DNA of 64,000 nt from Neovahlkampfia damariscottae. Lineage: Eukaryota; Heterolobosea; Selenaionea; Neovahlkampfiida; Neovahlkampfiidae. How positions within the stretch are numbered: position 1 is the first letter of the stretch; the number at the start of each line of letters is the position of its first letter. The position numbers were made by a program, and so were the translations under genes. Where the stretch lies: NCBI GenBank assembly GCA_016618085.1, contig JABLTG010000071.1:1-64000 (forward strand). The letters run 5' to 3'. Shown in pieces: positions 33,834-44,517 of this stretch. The notes beneath the pieces were generated by a model. It was not told where the DNA came from and searched no databases. It was given only the letters and a program-made list of their open reading frames with translations.

Positions 33834-34685
33834 TCATTCAATTTCCAAATTTTCTTCTTCATTTTTAACATCTTCTTCATTCGTAATTTCAATTTTAATC
33901 TCTTCATTACTTTCAACCACTTGTTTTTTATCATATTCAATTTGATTTTTTTGTTCAATTTCTTTCATCTCTTCTTCGACTTCATTCAACATTTCATTTT
34001 TCATTGAGGAAATAAGCCTAAATGATTTTTCCCAATCATTTGCACTTGAAGGTTTTAGGTTATTTGCCATCATAAAATCAGCAAAACAACCCCAACTTTT
34101 AACAAATTTTTCATTTTGTTTTTTGTTGAATTTTTCTTCAGAACCTTGATCAACAAAGTGAAGATTATTCAGAAACTTTTTTGCATGAATTGAATTTAAA
34201 TCATCTCTTTTTGCAATTTCCATGATCATTTCCAGTCCATCTGATTTTCTTTGAGCAATACCTTGTTCTCCATAAAATAACAATAATCCACAACGGAATG
34301 AATTAAAACCATTTGACATGTTGCCAGCATATAATTTAAATGCTTTTTTTAAATTTTTATCGACTACGATACCATCTTCATAAAACATGGCCACAAGAGG
34401 AACACTTGGTTCTTTTCCTGTTTTGATGGAGTTTTCTAAATAGTACAAAGCCTCGTCATATTTTTCTTCAAATAAATTATGTAATCCAATATTATAAAGC
34501 TCAGAAGGTGTATGCAATTCTAATTCATCTTGAATTTGATCTGGAAGTAGAGCTGTTTTATTTGGAACAAATTCTTTTAAAAATGCTAGATAGGCCTTTA
34601 ATGTTTGACCAGTTCCAACTTTCATTAAAAATTGTATTGGATAGGATGAGGAATTTAGGTATGAAGACAAAATTTCTTCATTCAT
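33834..34685 (-). CDS. Sel1-like repeat protein
   Basis: About 283 residues from the ATG at 34685 (MNEEILSSYLNSSSYPIQFL), intronless, ending at a TGA. Helical repeats with the Sel1 pattern lie around residues 80-160 (YNIGLHNLFEEKYDEALYYL, LVAMFYEDGIVVDKNLKKAF, CGLLLFYGEQGIAQRKSDGL). The C-terminus is a Glu-rich coiled segment. Sel1 repeats mediate protein contacts, and the partner is unknown. The box ATTGG at 34717-34721 is 31 nt upstream and overlaps the end of the gene before it. Confidence 0.55.
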   Translation of the reverse strand: MNEEILSSYLNSSSYPIQFLMKVGTGQTLKAYLAFLKEFVPNKTALLPDQIQDELELHTPSELYNIGLHNLFEEKYDEALYYLENSIKTGKEPSVPLVAMFYEDGIVVDKNLKKAFKLYAGNMSNGFNSFRCGLLLFYGEQGIAQRKSDGLEMIMEIAKRDDLNSIHAKKFLNNLHFVDQGSEEKFNKKQNEKFVKSWGCFADFMMANNLKPSSANDWEKSFRLISSMKNEMLNEVEEEMKEIEQKNQIEYDKKQVVESNEEIKIEITNEEDVKNEEENLEIE

Positions 34686-34722
34686 CTTTTGTTTGGAGGA
34701 ACAATAGATCAATATTATTGGT

Positions 34723-35425
34723 TTAAATATTTTCTATTTTCCAGTATTTCATTTTAAGTTTGCATGGACTCTCGTTTGCTTTTCTTTGTTCTTGTTCAAA
34801 AGAATCACCTGAATTTCCACTTAAAGATACTTGTCCATCAATAGTTGTTTGCATCGAATTCTAAATAAACTTGAATCATGAGGAAAAATAATTAAAGAAT
34901 CTTGTAAGTCTTTTTTCCCAATGTAAAGGGCAATAAAATCATTAGATATGTCAGAAGTATCAATAGATCTCCTCAAGACAACTTGGTGAGATCTTTCACT
35001 TCTGAAGTTGACAAAATTCAATTTCCATTTCAGATTTAAAATTTAATTTCTTTTTTTTTAATAAATTTTTCATATACATTCCTTTAAAAAATTCTTCAAA
35101 TGATCTTGATTCTATCTTACATTTTTGATAAAGAAATGTTTTGAATGAATAAAAATATAATGGAAATTGTTGAATATTTCCCTTAATTGATTTTGATATC
35201 ACATTTTAAGTTTAAAATTCTTGTTTTTCCAATTTTTTTTTATCAAAAGTGTTTGTTTTACCTTAAATTTCATTGAAATAACGAATTCCATTAACAGTCC
35301 CAAAAATGTCTTTCCAGCCTTGTCTTTTTAAATCCAAAATTTGTTGTGCCGAAAATTTTTGAAGTTTTTCTTTGATAATAGATGGGTGATTAAAAATTTC
35401 TTTTGATTTTACTGGTTGACTTCAT
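34723..35425 (-). CDS. Hypothetical gene(s), exon structure unresolved
   Basis: Coding-like stretches on the minus strand: from the ATG at 35425 a 43-nt intron leads to KKLQKFSAQQILDLKRQGW. Further on come QFPLYFYSFKTFLYQKCKIE, RRSIDTSDISNDFIALYIG and a last segment SLSGNSGDSFEQEQRKANE ending at 34723. No single set of canonical introns joins them, so this may be one gene with odd introns, two small genes, or decaying sequence. The ATG at 35425 touches a TGATTGG box. No domain recognised. Confidence 0.3.
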
Positions 35426-35473
35426 CCAATCAAAACATCAATCTTAATTTTTGGCACCAATTCGTCAAAACTG

Positions 35474-37583
35474 ATGAAGAGAAAAAGAACTCCATCAAAT
35501 AAAATGACTAACAAATCAATTTTTGATTACTTTCAAGTCAAAACACCAAAAAAAACAAAAGTTGAACTGGAAACATCAGTTTCTCCGATTTCAGAAGAGT
35601 CTCCTTTATCAGATCAAAATATACAGAAAAATAATGATTCATTCAAAACACCAACAAAGATTGTGAAACATGCAGAGGAAAAAGAAAATTCTCAAGAAAG
35701 TTCACAAGGAGATTCACAAAGTTCAAAAGATTCACAAGACGAATATGTTCCAACTTATTATTTAACAAACTTTTTTATCATTTTTGATACAGTTTTCGAG
35801 AAAGATATTCACTTATTCGATGAAAAAGAAGTTGAACTTTTAAGTTGTTTTAAAAAAATGAATGAAAATTGTCAAAGACTCTTCATTCGACTATTTCATA
35901 GAAAAAGGGATTGGTTTCAAGCTTCAAAAATAAATTATAAAGAAATTGAAAATATGGAACTTACAATTGATGAATTAGCAAAAGAAGATTTTCTTGAAGT
36001 TTTTGACAACTACTTGAATTATTCAAATGAAGAAATTGAATCTCTGCTATCATTACTAACGATAAATGATCTCAAAGTGAATCTATCACCAGTCCTTAAA
36101 AAAGGAAATTTAAAAAGAAATGAAATTGTGAAACTCATCATTGAGAAACCAAAAAATTCAATTTTTAAGGAAAAAGTTGAAAACAAAACATTAAAAAAAA
36201 TGATTTCAAAGCTTGGAAAATGCATAAGAATACCATTAGAATTTAAAGAATTGATCAATCGAATTAATTGTTTGTTCTTTTTGAACGAATCTCAAGACTC
36301 AACTTCATTATTATTGCATGACATGAAAATAGTTGAATTTCCAGAATATAATTACAAACCTACAAGTATTTTCAAAACAAGAGAACAATTCATTGAATAC
36401 ACAAAATCAAAGAAAATGTCACAATCCTTCTCTCAGTATTGTCATGAAAAAAATTATGAAAAAGTTTTTGAACTTGTTGATTTTTCTATTGATTATATTT
36501 CTAATAATCCAGAAGAAAAAGAGGAATTGAATGTATTTTTAGTGAAATTCACTCCTCAATATGTTTATACTTATCTCATTCATCATTCAGTTGAAGTTTA
36601 TGAAAAGAACAAGATGTATGAAAGATCTGTTGAAATTTTGAATTTCCTTTTAAGTCTTAATTACCTTAAACATAAAAGAGGAAAATGGTGGAACCGCTTA
36701 GCACAAGATTATCAACATTTGAAGAAACATGTAATTCAAATTTTTAATTTTTAACTTGAAGGAATTGGCATTTGAGACATGTTGTAATTGTTTAAAAGAT
36801 CAATATTTACTCATTGAAGATCAATTAACAATTGAAAAACGAATTGAAAGAGTTGCAAAAAAAATCAAAAAAATCAAAGTTCCAAAACCAGAAATCGAAC
36901 TGAAGCAACCAAAACATATTTATATCCAAGGAATTTCATTAACAAAAAATTTACCTGGAAAAAGTCAATACCGTGGAAAAGATGATACTTTATGCACTGT
37001 TGAAGATTTGGTCATACAACATTACGATGAAAAAGGTTTTGATTCTTATCACACAGAGTCAAGTATTTTTGTGACAATATTTGGTTTATTGTTTTGGGAT
37101 ATTATTTATATGGATATTCCATGTGTATTTCAAACAAAATTCCAAACATCTCCTTTAGATTTTCGAACAATTGCATTTTATCCACAAAGGAAAAAAGAGA
37201 TTGATGAAAGACTTGAAGAGATAAAAAAAGATGGTAAAATGGAAGAATTGATCAATAAAACATGGGAAAATTATGAAGGTAAAGCTAATGCTTGTATCAA
37301 TTGGTCAAGAATTACATTAGAAGAAATTATTTTGATTGTCAAATCAGCAGGTGGAATTTTAATTTCTTCAATAATGTTAGAATTGGCAAAAAATTTTAAA
37401 AAGACAAAAGGAATGCCTGATTTGATTGTATTTGATGAAAATGAATTCAAATTTTGTGAAGTGAAATCACAAAGAGATCATTTAAGTGATCATCAAAGGA
37501 TTTGGATTGATGTTCTGATAAAATCAAATGTAACAGTTGAAATTTGTCATGTTGTTGAAAAATTGACAGAAAATCAAAAATAA
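35474..37583 (+). CDS. FAN1: FAN1 structure-specific nuclease
   Basis: Two exons (35474-36730, 36762-37583), about 692 residues. The C-terminal VRR-NUC catalytic domain is clear: GMPDLIVFDENEFKFCEVKS with the PD...E-x-K triad, then the family's DHLSDHQRIWIDVL. Upstream are the SAP-like and TPR-like helices (ERSVEILNFLLSLNYLKHKR) and the GKSQYRG, HTESSIF motifs of FAN1. The N-terminus has NKSIFDYFQVKTP, which resembles a PCNA-interacting box with Asn for Gln. FAN1 acts in interstrand-crosslink and repeat repair. I see no UBZ finger. CCAAT boxes at 35426-35430 and 35457-35461. Confidence 0.88.
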
Positions 37584-37735
37584 CTATTTAATTATTGTAT
37601 CCAAAATAATCATCTATTCAGTGGTTGATAAAAAGTTCATGTGATTGGTTCAGGTTTGACATTTGTTGTACTCTTTTTTTTTGAGTCAAATAATAAAATT
37701 TAATACATGAAAATTTTTATTTTATTCAGTTCCAT

Positions 37736-37991
37736 TTAAAAACATCCAGTTTTGACTTTTTTAAGGTATGGATTATCCATACTTTGATTTTGAGTTGGAT
37801 CAAATGGATCAGCGTTTTCTGGTTTTTCAATATATTCCATTAATGTTTTAATAGCTTCACTAGTTTTACAAGCAGATTTTGAACTTTCTAATTCTAATTG
37901 TAATTTTTCATTTTCCATTTGGATTTGAGTAAGTACAAAGTCCTGAAATAAATTATACTTTAAAATTTCTTACGTTCATTTTTGAGTTCAT
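37736..37991 (-). CDS. G-protein gamma-like subunit
   Basis: Two exons (31-nt intron) give about 75 residues, the size of a G-gamma. It is an N-terminal helix (MENEKLQLELESSKSA) followed by LMEYIEKPENADPFDP and DNPYLKKVKTGCF. The DPF...NPY spacing is that of G-gamma and GGL domains. Canonical G-gamma ends in a prenylated CaaX box, while this one stops after Cys-Phe, so normal farnesyl or geranylgeranyl CaaX processing looks impossible. Its partner would be a G-beta. TGATTGG at 38040-38044 is 48 nt upstream. Confidence 0.6.
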
Positions 37992-38102
37992 CTTGTCGTA
38001 GGTTTTTTTTTCTGTTGAACTGAGAATAAAGAAACTGTGATTGGACAAATCAATTTTAAAAATAAAAAAAGTTCCCAAAATGTTGATGAAAATTTCTATA
38101 TT

Positions 38103-38580
38103 TTATTTTTTATTTTTTTTGTTTGATTTTGAAGTTGAAATAGTGTCATTTACTTTTATATTTTTTGTACTTGGAGAATTTGAACCTGAATCTGGATTTT
38201 CTGTTTTTTTCTTTTTCTTTGTTGACGTAGATAGGTTTGATTCCATTAATTCTTTTCCTCTTTTTAAACCTGACATTTTATCTTTTGATAAAACAGCGAA
38301 TGAAACTTGAAATCGAACTAAATCTTTATGAGAGACAATTGTGCTGTATTTCTCATCACCATTTGTTGCTCTGACTAATAAACTATTATCAGGTACTTTG
38401 ATTTTTTTTTCTTTATCACTCTTTTTTTCAGGTGGAGCGTCTAAACAAAAAAGAATTAATAATTTTTTTTTTGGTTGAACATTTTTTAAAAGTGACCCAT
38501 ACAGATTTTTTTGATTTGGTACTCTCATATAATTTACCAACTTTAGATAAAAATTCGTCGTTGTTGTTTATCAAAACCAT
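38103..38580 (-). CDS. SRP14: Signal recognition particle 14 kDa protein
   Basis: Two exons joined over a 40-nt intron. The N-terminus MVLINNNDEFLSKVGKLYES and VWVTFKKY, then LLVRATNGDEKYSTIVSHKD and FQVSFAVLSKDKMSGLKR, follow SRP14 from end to end. The roughly 45-residue Lys/Ser-rich tail is longer than needed for RNA binding and is typical of eukaryotic SRP14. With SRP9 it binds the Alu domain of SRP RNA and slows translation. The start at 38580 has a CCAAT 22 nt upstream. Confidence 0.85.
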
Positions 38581-38602
38581 CTTCTTGTTTCTCAAAAATA
38601 AT

Positions 38603-38607
38603 CCAAT
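38603..38607. promoter_or_regulatory. Shared CCAAT box, SRP14 and VOC genes
   Basis: TCCAATA lies 22 nt from the SRP14 start on the minus strand and 47 nt from the plus-strand ATG at 38655. No second box occurs in the 74-nt gap. Confidence 0.5.
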
Positions 38608-38654
38608 AAAAATCATCCACGTCCTTTTTGAAGAAAATTTGAAGAAGAAAAAAA

Positions 38655-39113
38655 ATGACTACAAAAATGAAAAATATAATGATTTTGTTGAAAGATATTC
38701 CAAAGTCTGTTAATTTCTATCAGAAAGGATTGGATTGTAAAGTCAATTATTCCTCAGAACATTGGGCTGAATTACAATCAGGAAATTATACCATACATCT
38801 GAATAGAGTCGAAAGGTACAAGAACAAAAATATTGAAAATATAGTGAAGCATCAACTACTTCAGGATATACACCATTCTTATGTTTTGACGTTGAGAATT
38901 TAGGTTTGAAAATTTTTTTCTTTTACTTTTTAACAAACAGACAAAGTTATTCATAAACTAATTGAATTAGGTTTGACCAATCTCATGATTTTTTAAATTT
39001 TAGGTGGAGCAATGGATGGACCGATAAAATATCCAGCTCATGGGAAAATAGCATCAATAAGGTCACCAGATGGACAAATGATCGGTTTATTTGAAGAAAA
39101 TAAACACTCATAA
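38655..39113 (+). CDS. Glyoxalase/bleomycin-resistance fold (VOC) protein
   Basis: Four small exons (introns about 30, 55 and 33 nt) give roughly 110-115 residues, one VOC unit. KNIMILLKDIPKSVNFYQ and SEHWAELQSGNYTIHL form the first beta-alpha-beta-beta-beta module. TPFLCFDVENLDKVIHKLIE, GPIKYPAHGKIASIRSPDG and QMIGLFEE form the second. Candidate metal ligands (His/Glu) are present, notably Glu in the final LFEE. The reaction is unknown. Confidence 0.6.
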
Positions 39114-39337
39114 TTTTTACTTTATTATTTTGATAAATTTTAATTTTAAATATCAAAATTTGAGGATGCTTGATATTTTCCTGTTTGAAACACTTCATGG
39201 TGATTCTTGTCAAATTTTGTTTGTTCCAAGAGATGACACTTATATTGGATATTGTATTGTGCAGTTGTTTTCTTTAATTACTTCATTTTAAAAATTGAGT
39301 CATCTTCATCCAATCACAGTGATTACACTTTTCATCA

Positions 39338-40909
39338 ATGGCAAACCTCAACATTGATGTTTTTGTTCTAATTTCTGAATTCCTTTCAACCTCGAAAGAT
39401 ATAGGTTCAATGCTAAACATTAACTCAGAAAGTAACCAGGTATCCAATCCAGATCAATTATCTAACTCAAACAAAGGTTCAATACAATTCCAATTTTTGG
39501 AAACTATTTTATAAAACAAAACTACAAGAAGTGAATACATTAAAAATGAAACAGAAACACCTGAACTATTTTGAAAAACTTCAAAAAAATATCAAAAAAA
39601 AGAGAAGAAAAATTACAAAATGAGTCAATGGAAAAACTCATTCATAGCATTGATAAAAAAAAGAATATCAATTAAGATTATAGAATTTTCAGAAGAAAAT
39701 ATGTTTAAAATATCCTTTGAAGAGTTTTGGTATCAAGTGTTGAAACTACTTCAATCATCAAATAACTCTCATTTTACTCTTTATTTTGAAGATTGCGAGA
39801 TATCATCATTATTATTCATTTCTCTATTCAACTTTAAAAGTTATGATGAGTATTTATTGAATTCAAAGAAAATACAAATGATTCAATTTCATCCGTTAAG
39901 GTTTGATACAACAAAAGTCATTGCTGTATTCAAAGATCTTTACAAGTGCATCAAATTTAAATTTCATACACAAATTCATGAATTGACACCAATGGATCAT
40001 CTAATTTGGCTTAATGACTTGGAATTATTACAAGAAGTTTTGAAAATATCATCAACCAAAATATCATCTTTCTATCAAAAGAAAAAACTATTTCTTCAAC
40101 CATTGAGTCTAAAAATGATCAATTATTTGAAAAATGATTATATTTTGACAGTTGTTGATGCTGGGAATTTGCTTCAATTTGGATCAACCGAAGTATTACA
40201 AGCTCATGTGGAAGAACTGGACAAGTCCTTTTTATCGACTCCAAAAATTCAATTTTATTATATACATGATTTTATTGATAATTTGGAATGGTTTATCAAA
40301 AATAGCACTCTTAAACCTCAAATATTCAGAAAGATCATCAATCAACTGTTTGACTTATTTTATTGTTATGTTCATGATAAAATTTTAGAGAGGTTAGTTT
40401 GTCTAATTATAAAAATGGATACATTTGGTGTTTTAAAATTGTCAGATGAAATATTTTTTGATAACATATTTAGATCTGCTCAGATTGAATTGTGCATTCC
40501 AAATATGTTTTTGAAATGTGGATATAGCATTAATGAAAATAGTTCATTAATGAATATTAAAAAAATGTTTCATATTGATTGCCATCGCTACAGCAAACAG
40601 TGTGTGACTTTTTGCAATCAAGCTGGTTATGATGTAAATCATAAATTTGGAGATGAAAAATTGACAATGTTACAACTGTATATCAACTCTACAAATGTAT
40701 CGATTCGAAAATGTCAGCCATATGCATATCATTATTTGTCACAATTATCAAAAATTATTGATGATTTCAAATCGGTTGGTGGTCATTTTGAAGATTGTTG
40801 GTTGGAAGAATTGAGATTCACCATTCAAAATATTTCATATTACCGGATTCAATTTAAGGAATTTGAGTGGTTAAATTTACCTCCAGAGCCATTATGTGTC
40901 ATACTTTAA
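39338..40909 (+). CDS. F-box-like protein, unknown repeat region
   Basis: The first exon from the ATG at 39338 (MANLNIDVFVLISEFLSTSK) and a 37-nt intron lead to NSNFWKLFYKTKLQEVN, which together resemble a divergent F-box (two helices, then the x-FW-K-L-x-Y end). The long second part (from 39620) is all-helical and Leu/Ile-rich, with features of ankyrin-type or leucine-rich solenoids that I cannot name. Joining the two requires a one-base change at the A-run near 39590, so a homopolymer error or missed intron is likely. A CCAATCA box is 23 nt upstream. Confidence 0.45.
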
Positions 40910-40952
40910 TCCGAAGAAAATTTATCCAATCAAATTCACATTTTTCTTGAAA

Positions 40953-41796
40953 ATGAGAAGAGCAAACATGATCAAAGTTGTGAGAAAAAGTTACTCCACT
41001 TTTGTAAAATTAGAAAAAATGGACAAAATAGCAACCATTAAATTGAATAATCCAGCTAAAAGAAATTCTTTATGCTCTCAAATGATCAAAGAGTTAACTG
41101 AAACTATTACATCACTTGACGAAACCACTAAATTAGTTCTTTTAAAATCAACAGGAAATGTATTTTGTTCTGGATATAACTTAAAAGAATTATCAGAATT
41201 TGATTCAAAAAATCAAAGAAATTACTTCAAATCCTCGTTTGATTTGTTTAAAAAAATAAAAAATTTGAAACAACCAGGTTTTTTCAAAAAAAAAGAATTA
41301 ATTTGTTTTTTCAGTTATTGCTGAAATAGATGGTGTTGTTGCAGCAGCAGGAGTTCATTTAGTTTCATCATGTGATTTAATTGTGTGCTCAGAAGAATCA
41401 ACATTTGCAACTAGTGGTGTTAAATTTGGAGTATTTTGTCATTCACCAGGTGTTGCATTGTTCCGAAACATGTCATCTGAAAAGAAAGTAAAAGAGATGC
41501 TTTTAACAGGAGAACCAATGAATGCCACTGAAGCACTTCAGTTTGGCTTCATTAATCGTGTTGCTTCAAAAGAAAATTTGGAAAAAGAAACTGAGAAATT
41601 GGTGAAGTCAATTTTGCACAATTCATCAGAAATTGTTTGTTTTGGAAAAGGAATTTTTCAAAAACAGATTGAGATGACTGAAGACGAAGCAATTAATTTC
41701 ACTTTGGATGCCATGATGGAAAATATGGAGCTCAATGATTCAAAGGAAGGAATGAAAGCGTTCAAAGAGAAAAGAAAACCTCAATGGAAAGAATAA
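40953..41796 (+). CDS. ECHDC3: Mitochondrial enoyl-CoA hydratase, ECHDC3-like
   Basis: Two exons (38-nt intron) give about 268 residues with a short basic presequence (MRRANMIKVVRKSYSTF). The crotonase fold is clear: KIATIKLNNPAKRNSL, the oxyanion-hole motif NVFCSGYNLKEL, VIAEIDGVVAAAGVHLVSSC and KFGVFCHSPGVALF. The C-terminal EMLLTGEPMNATEALQFGF and NSKEGM-type end (EGMKAFKEKRKPQWKE) matches ECHDC3 closely. The loops suggest a hydratase-like fold with possibly reduced activity, as described for ECHDC3. CCAATCA 22 nt upstream. Confidence 0.8.
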
Positions 41797-42115
41797 ATTC
41801 ATCAAACATGCACTTATTTCGTGATTGTCTCTATCTGGATAGTGAAATTGGTGAGAGCGTTTTCTCTGTTTTGGACACAACAAATTCACCATTTTAAGCA
41901 TTGCCAAAAAAGAACTTTCTAATGGTGAATGGAAATTCACTTGCCTAATCAGTAACAATTCACCCAATTTGTAAATAATACTTTTTGGGAATACTAAAAA
42001 AAGAAAATCTAAAGTTCATTTTGAGAAAAACAGAGGACCAGATTTGCAATGAATCTCTATTAATAGTGAAACAAAGATGGTTGGTCAAACTGAAAAACGT
42101 ATTTGAAACAAATAT

Positions 42116-42431
42116 GAACAAACGTAAAAGAGAACAAGACACAGAAGCAGCAATAGCAAACTTCACAAAACACTTTAAATATGACTATGAAGAAGCAGAC
42201 AAAAGAAAAAGATACAAACTGGAGAATCTGATAAACCTTGAACCACAGTTTGCTGTCTTTGAGGAGACGCCTGAATTGTCACTTCAAGATGAAGAACAAT
42301 GGAGTTTAGAGACATTCGAATTTGAAGAATATCCAGAAGAACTCAAAGATCAAATTAAATGTACATTACCAAACGAGAAAAAAATTTTGAACAAAGTGGA
42401 ATCATTCACAAATTTATCGAAGTTGAATTAA
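42116..42431 (+). CDS. Hypothetical small charged protein
   Basis: 105 residues from the ATG at 42116, mostly Lys/Arg in the first half (MNKRKREQDTEAAIANFTKH) and Asp/Glu in the second (EEQWSLETFEFEEYPEE). No signal peptide, membrane segment or known domain. I find no CCAAT box within 80 nt, unlike most neighbours, so the start or even the gene is uncertain. Confidence 0.35.
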
Positions 42432-42518
42432 ATTTTTTGTTTTTTTTAAACTCCGATTTTGACAATTTTCCGAATTTTCCATTAAAACTTCTGTATTTTG
42501 ATTGGATAAATCTGACAG

Positions 42519-42836
42519 ATGAAGAAAGTTACAAAGTTGTTGTTTGTTTATTTTTTGGTTTTCGTTATAGTAGAAGCAATTGATCTTAAATTTGTACCTG
42601 CAGAAAACTTAAACACTTGTTATGGAAGTCCAGCATGTTCTTGTATTTTAAAATGTGTTTCTTATCGAAAAACAACTTTTTATGCTCAATCACTGCTTGG
42701 ATACTGTAAAAAGAAATTGAAATGTTATGTAAAAATGTTGAAGAATATTCAAATTGGACAATGTTGTTATCAATGTGCTTCATTACCAAAACACAAAAAA
42801 AAAACTGAAAAGAAAATGAAAAAATTGGAGCAATGA
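42519..42836 (+). CDS. Small secreted Cys-rich protein
   Basis: About 105 residues with a signal peptide (MKKVTKLLFVYFLVFVIVEA). The mature part holds about ten Cys (CYGSPACSCILKC, then C, C, C, CCYQC), enough for about five disulphides, and ends in a basic tail. No known toxin, saposin or knottin pattern is matched with confidence. Stop is TGA. ATTGG is 13 nt upstream of the ATG. Confidence 0.55.
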   Translation: MKKVTKLLFVYFLVFVIVEAIDLKFVPAENLNTCYGSPACSCILKCVSYRKTTFYAQSLLGYCKKKLKCYVKMLKNIQIGQCCYQCASLPKHKKKTEKKMKKLEQ

Positions 42837-43097
42837 CTTATTAAAGGTGAAACATTGGAATTTTAATATTTTCACTACATCAGGAGTGAAACATTTAATT
42901 GTAGTATCAGCAATATGTTCCAAAATTTAACACCACACATTTCAAAAAGAGAATGAAAAATTCTCCTGAAGAACAAAAACTTTCAAAACCTCTCTGTAGT
43001 ATAATCATTCTCTTGAACGTTTGTTTGATTTGTATTCACTGTCAAAAACTTTAGTAGCCAAAAAAAATTTTCCATTTTTTCAAATTCTTCATTTGTC

Positions 43098-44441
43098 TTA
43101 GATTGAACAACTGTTTTTAAAATCACCAAATGATGCTTTTAATTCTATATGTTCCATTGCATTCGACCATTGGTCCGAACGAATAGTTTTCCTATTCTCC
43201 TCTCCATATTTGGAAGAGGAGTTCAGATTTGATATTGTAACTTTCTTGGAGGTGGTACTTGATTTCGTGTATTTCCTTTTCTTTTTAGATTCTTTGATTT
43301 CATGATCTTCTGGATCTTCTGATGATTCAGAATATTCAATTTCGACAGGTTTTGAGTTTATTTCATTTCTCTCATAATTTTCGAATTCAAATATAGTCAA
43401 AATCTTTTCACCTCCTACAAGTTGATCAACTTAATTCAGTCATTGGATATACTCCCACAATCTCCTGATTACAATCTATTAACGTAACTTTGTTATGTGA
43501 AACTTGTGATACTTCCAAAGGTCCAATAAATCGAACTAACATTTTTCTATCCTTTTTGAGTTTTACCATAACATGATCCCCCCATTTCAAAATCTCAGGT
43601 TGTTTCATTGGACTATCAACTTTTTTGAAGCATTAATCTTGTTCCGAATTTCAGGGTAAATCACATCATTGATGTATTTCCAATGTCGTAAGATCTTTTT
43701 CCTTGCTTTGACAGGATTTGAATACCGTTTTGAAGTTTCACCGTTCTTCCAAACCAATTCAAATGGAGATACTTCTAAACCATCGAGTATCCTGGTATTC
43801 ATTGAGAACTGAACTAAAGGAATACTATCTGTCCAATTCTTTTCTTTCACATTTTTCATTGTTGACTCTAAAACTGATCTGCAATATCTTTCTGAAATTC
43901 CTTTTGCTTGATGATCAGCTGTTAACGTGAAATGACTGTTGTACAGAAGTTTCTCAGCCAGTAAACTATTCAATCGATTTAAAAAGTTTGTACCTTGATC
44001 AAATTTCGTTTTGCTTGGTATTTCATAGTTTTTACAAATCTCGAATAGGAATTCACTTGTAGTTTTTGCTGTAAAGTCCTTCACATTCTTTAACCAAACA
44101 AATTTCGTGAAAACATCTACAATGACAATCACAGTCCTATCTTCTGCTTCTTGATTCATGAATAACACATCTCCTACAATACTCTCCATTGGATAATCTG
44201 CAATGTGGCTTTTAAAAGGAGCACGTAAAATATAAGGACTATTTGTGTATTTTCTACATCTATCACATGATAACACAACTTCACATACTTTGTTGTAAGG
44301 AATTGATTTGATTCCCAAAGTAGTTTTTATAAATCTGTAGGTTTGATTCATTCCGTAATGGTTCTCATTGTGAATAAGTTCAAATAAAACTGATGATTTT
44401 TTTGGTTCGAAACCCACAAGATTTACCAACTTTTTATTCAA
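43098..44441 (-). mobile_element. Fossil LTR-retroelement-type integrase region
   Basis: Contains the recognisable parts of a Ty3/gypsy-kin integrase: an H2C2 zinc-binding region (HNENHYGMNQ ... CDRC), the rve core with its acidic residues, and a downstream chromatin-side segment. I see no reverse transcriptase, protease or gag nearby and no terminal repeats, so this is an isolated, incomplete element. It may be a fossil or a domesticated integrase gene. Its age cannot be judged from one copy. Confidence 0.55.
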
Positions 44442-44517
44442 GTGATGAATTTCTGTAATAAAAAAAAAAACTACAAATAAACTGGTTCTAACTTTTCGTT
44501 GTTTTTATTGGTTGCTC

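Noticed and set aside
41740-42115. Short ORFs on both strands after the ECHDC3 gene
   Set aside because: Low-complexity or antisense, no promoter box and no domain.
44400-44415. GGTTCGAAACC resembling a tRNA T-loop
   Set aside because: It lies in the integrase-type reading frame and no matching acceptor, D or anticodon arms are found.
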